From NCBI GenBank assembly GCA_964545205.1, contig CAZJFH010000052.1, positions 1 to 36,381 of the forward strand: a DNA stretch of 36,381 bases. Direction: 5' to 3'. Position 1 is the first letter of the stretch; each line of letters begins with the position of its first letter. Below, in pieces: positions 36,110 to 36,381 of this stretch. Position numbers and translations under genes: made by a program. Below the pieces are notes generated by a model. That model ran no database searches and was not told the DNA's origin. It saw only the letters and a program-made list of their open reading frames with translations. The stretch comes from CAZJFH01 sp964545205 (GTDB lineage Bacteria > Pseudomonadota > Alphaproteobacteria > Rhodospirillales > Magnetospirillaceae).

Positions 36110-36381
<272 letters not shown>

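Overview
The window is chromosomal DNA of a GC-rich alphaproteobacterium, probably Rhodospirillales-like. This rests on a LexA-type operator of the alphaproteobacterial form (GTTC-N7-GTTC) at recA, the gene order SUV3-like helicase / S4 protein / FdxA ferredoxin / CarD, the ispH-thrB-rnhA cluster, and strong G/C at third codon positions. Genus cannot be read from the sequence. No tRNA, rRNA, CRISPR array, insertion sequence or phage gene was seen. Long open frames antisense to recognised genes are GC-driven shadows and are left out.

Layout. 1-6.9 kb (minus strand): recA (cut by the window edge) with its promoter and SOS box, a metallophosphoesterase-fold protein lacking most metal ligands, carD, fdxA with an intrinsic terminator, terB- and terC-like genes, an S4 RNA-binding protein and a SUV3-like helicase. 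7.1-10.1 kb: a methyltransferase, a PA0069-type radical SAM protein, a LysR regulator and a 54-residue Thr-rich exported peptide. 10.3-15.0 kb (plus): a five-gene branched-chain-amino-acid-type ABC importer (two ATPases, binding protein, two permeases) interrupted by a palindromic element that may act as an attenuator. 15.1-15.8 kb: a PEP-CTERM surface protein behind a good sigma-54 promoter match, followed by a UUCG hairpin.

15.8-20.1 kb (minus): a GNAT protein and an AT-richer accessory patch. The patch holds a PAS/LuxR regulator, a small helical protein and a Cys-rich putative zinc protein. Next to it lies a second, decayed copy of the same arrangement: a shorter PAS/LuxR regulator followed by a frameshifted relative of the small protein and a C-terminal fragment of the Cys-rich protein. 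Operator-like palindromes lie upstream of both units. This is the least explained part of the window.

20.1-26.2 kb (minus): ispH-thrB-rnhA, then a four-CBS/PAS/GGDEF/EAL cyclic-di-GMP protein and a YbfB/YjiJ-type MFS transporter, tightly packed. 26.3-31.5 kb (plus): a lipoprotein, then a promoter, a tandem glycine riboswitch and the glycine cleavage operon gcvT-gcvH-gcvPA-gcvPB. 31.7-36.0 kb (plus): two paralogous membrane hybrid histidine kinases and a TauE/SafE transporter overlapping the second. The window ends in the C-terminus of the ABC-F factor EttA (minus) after a dispersed-type palindromic repeat.
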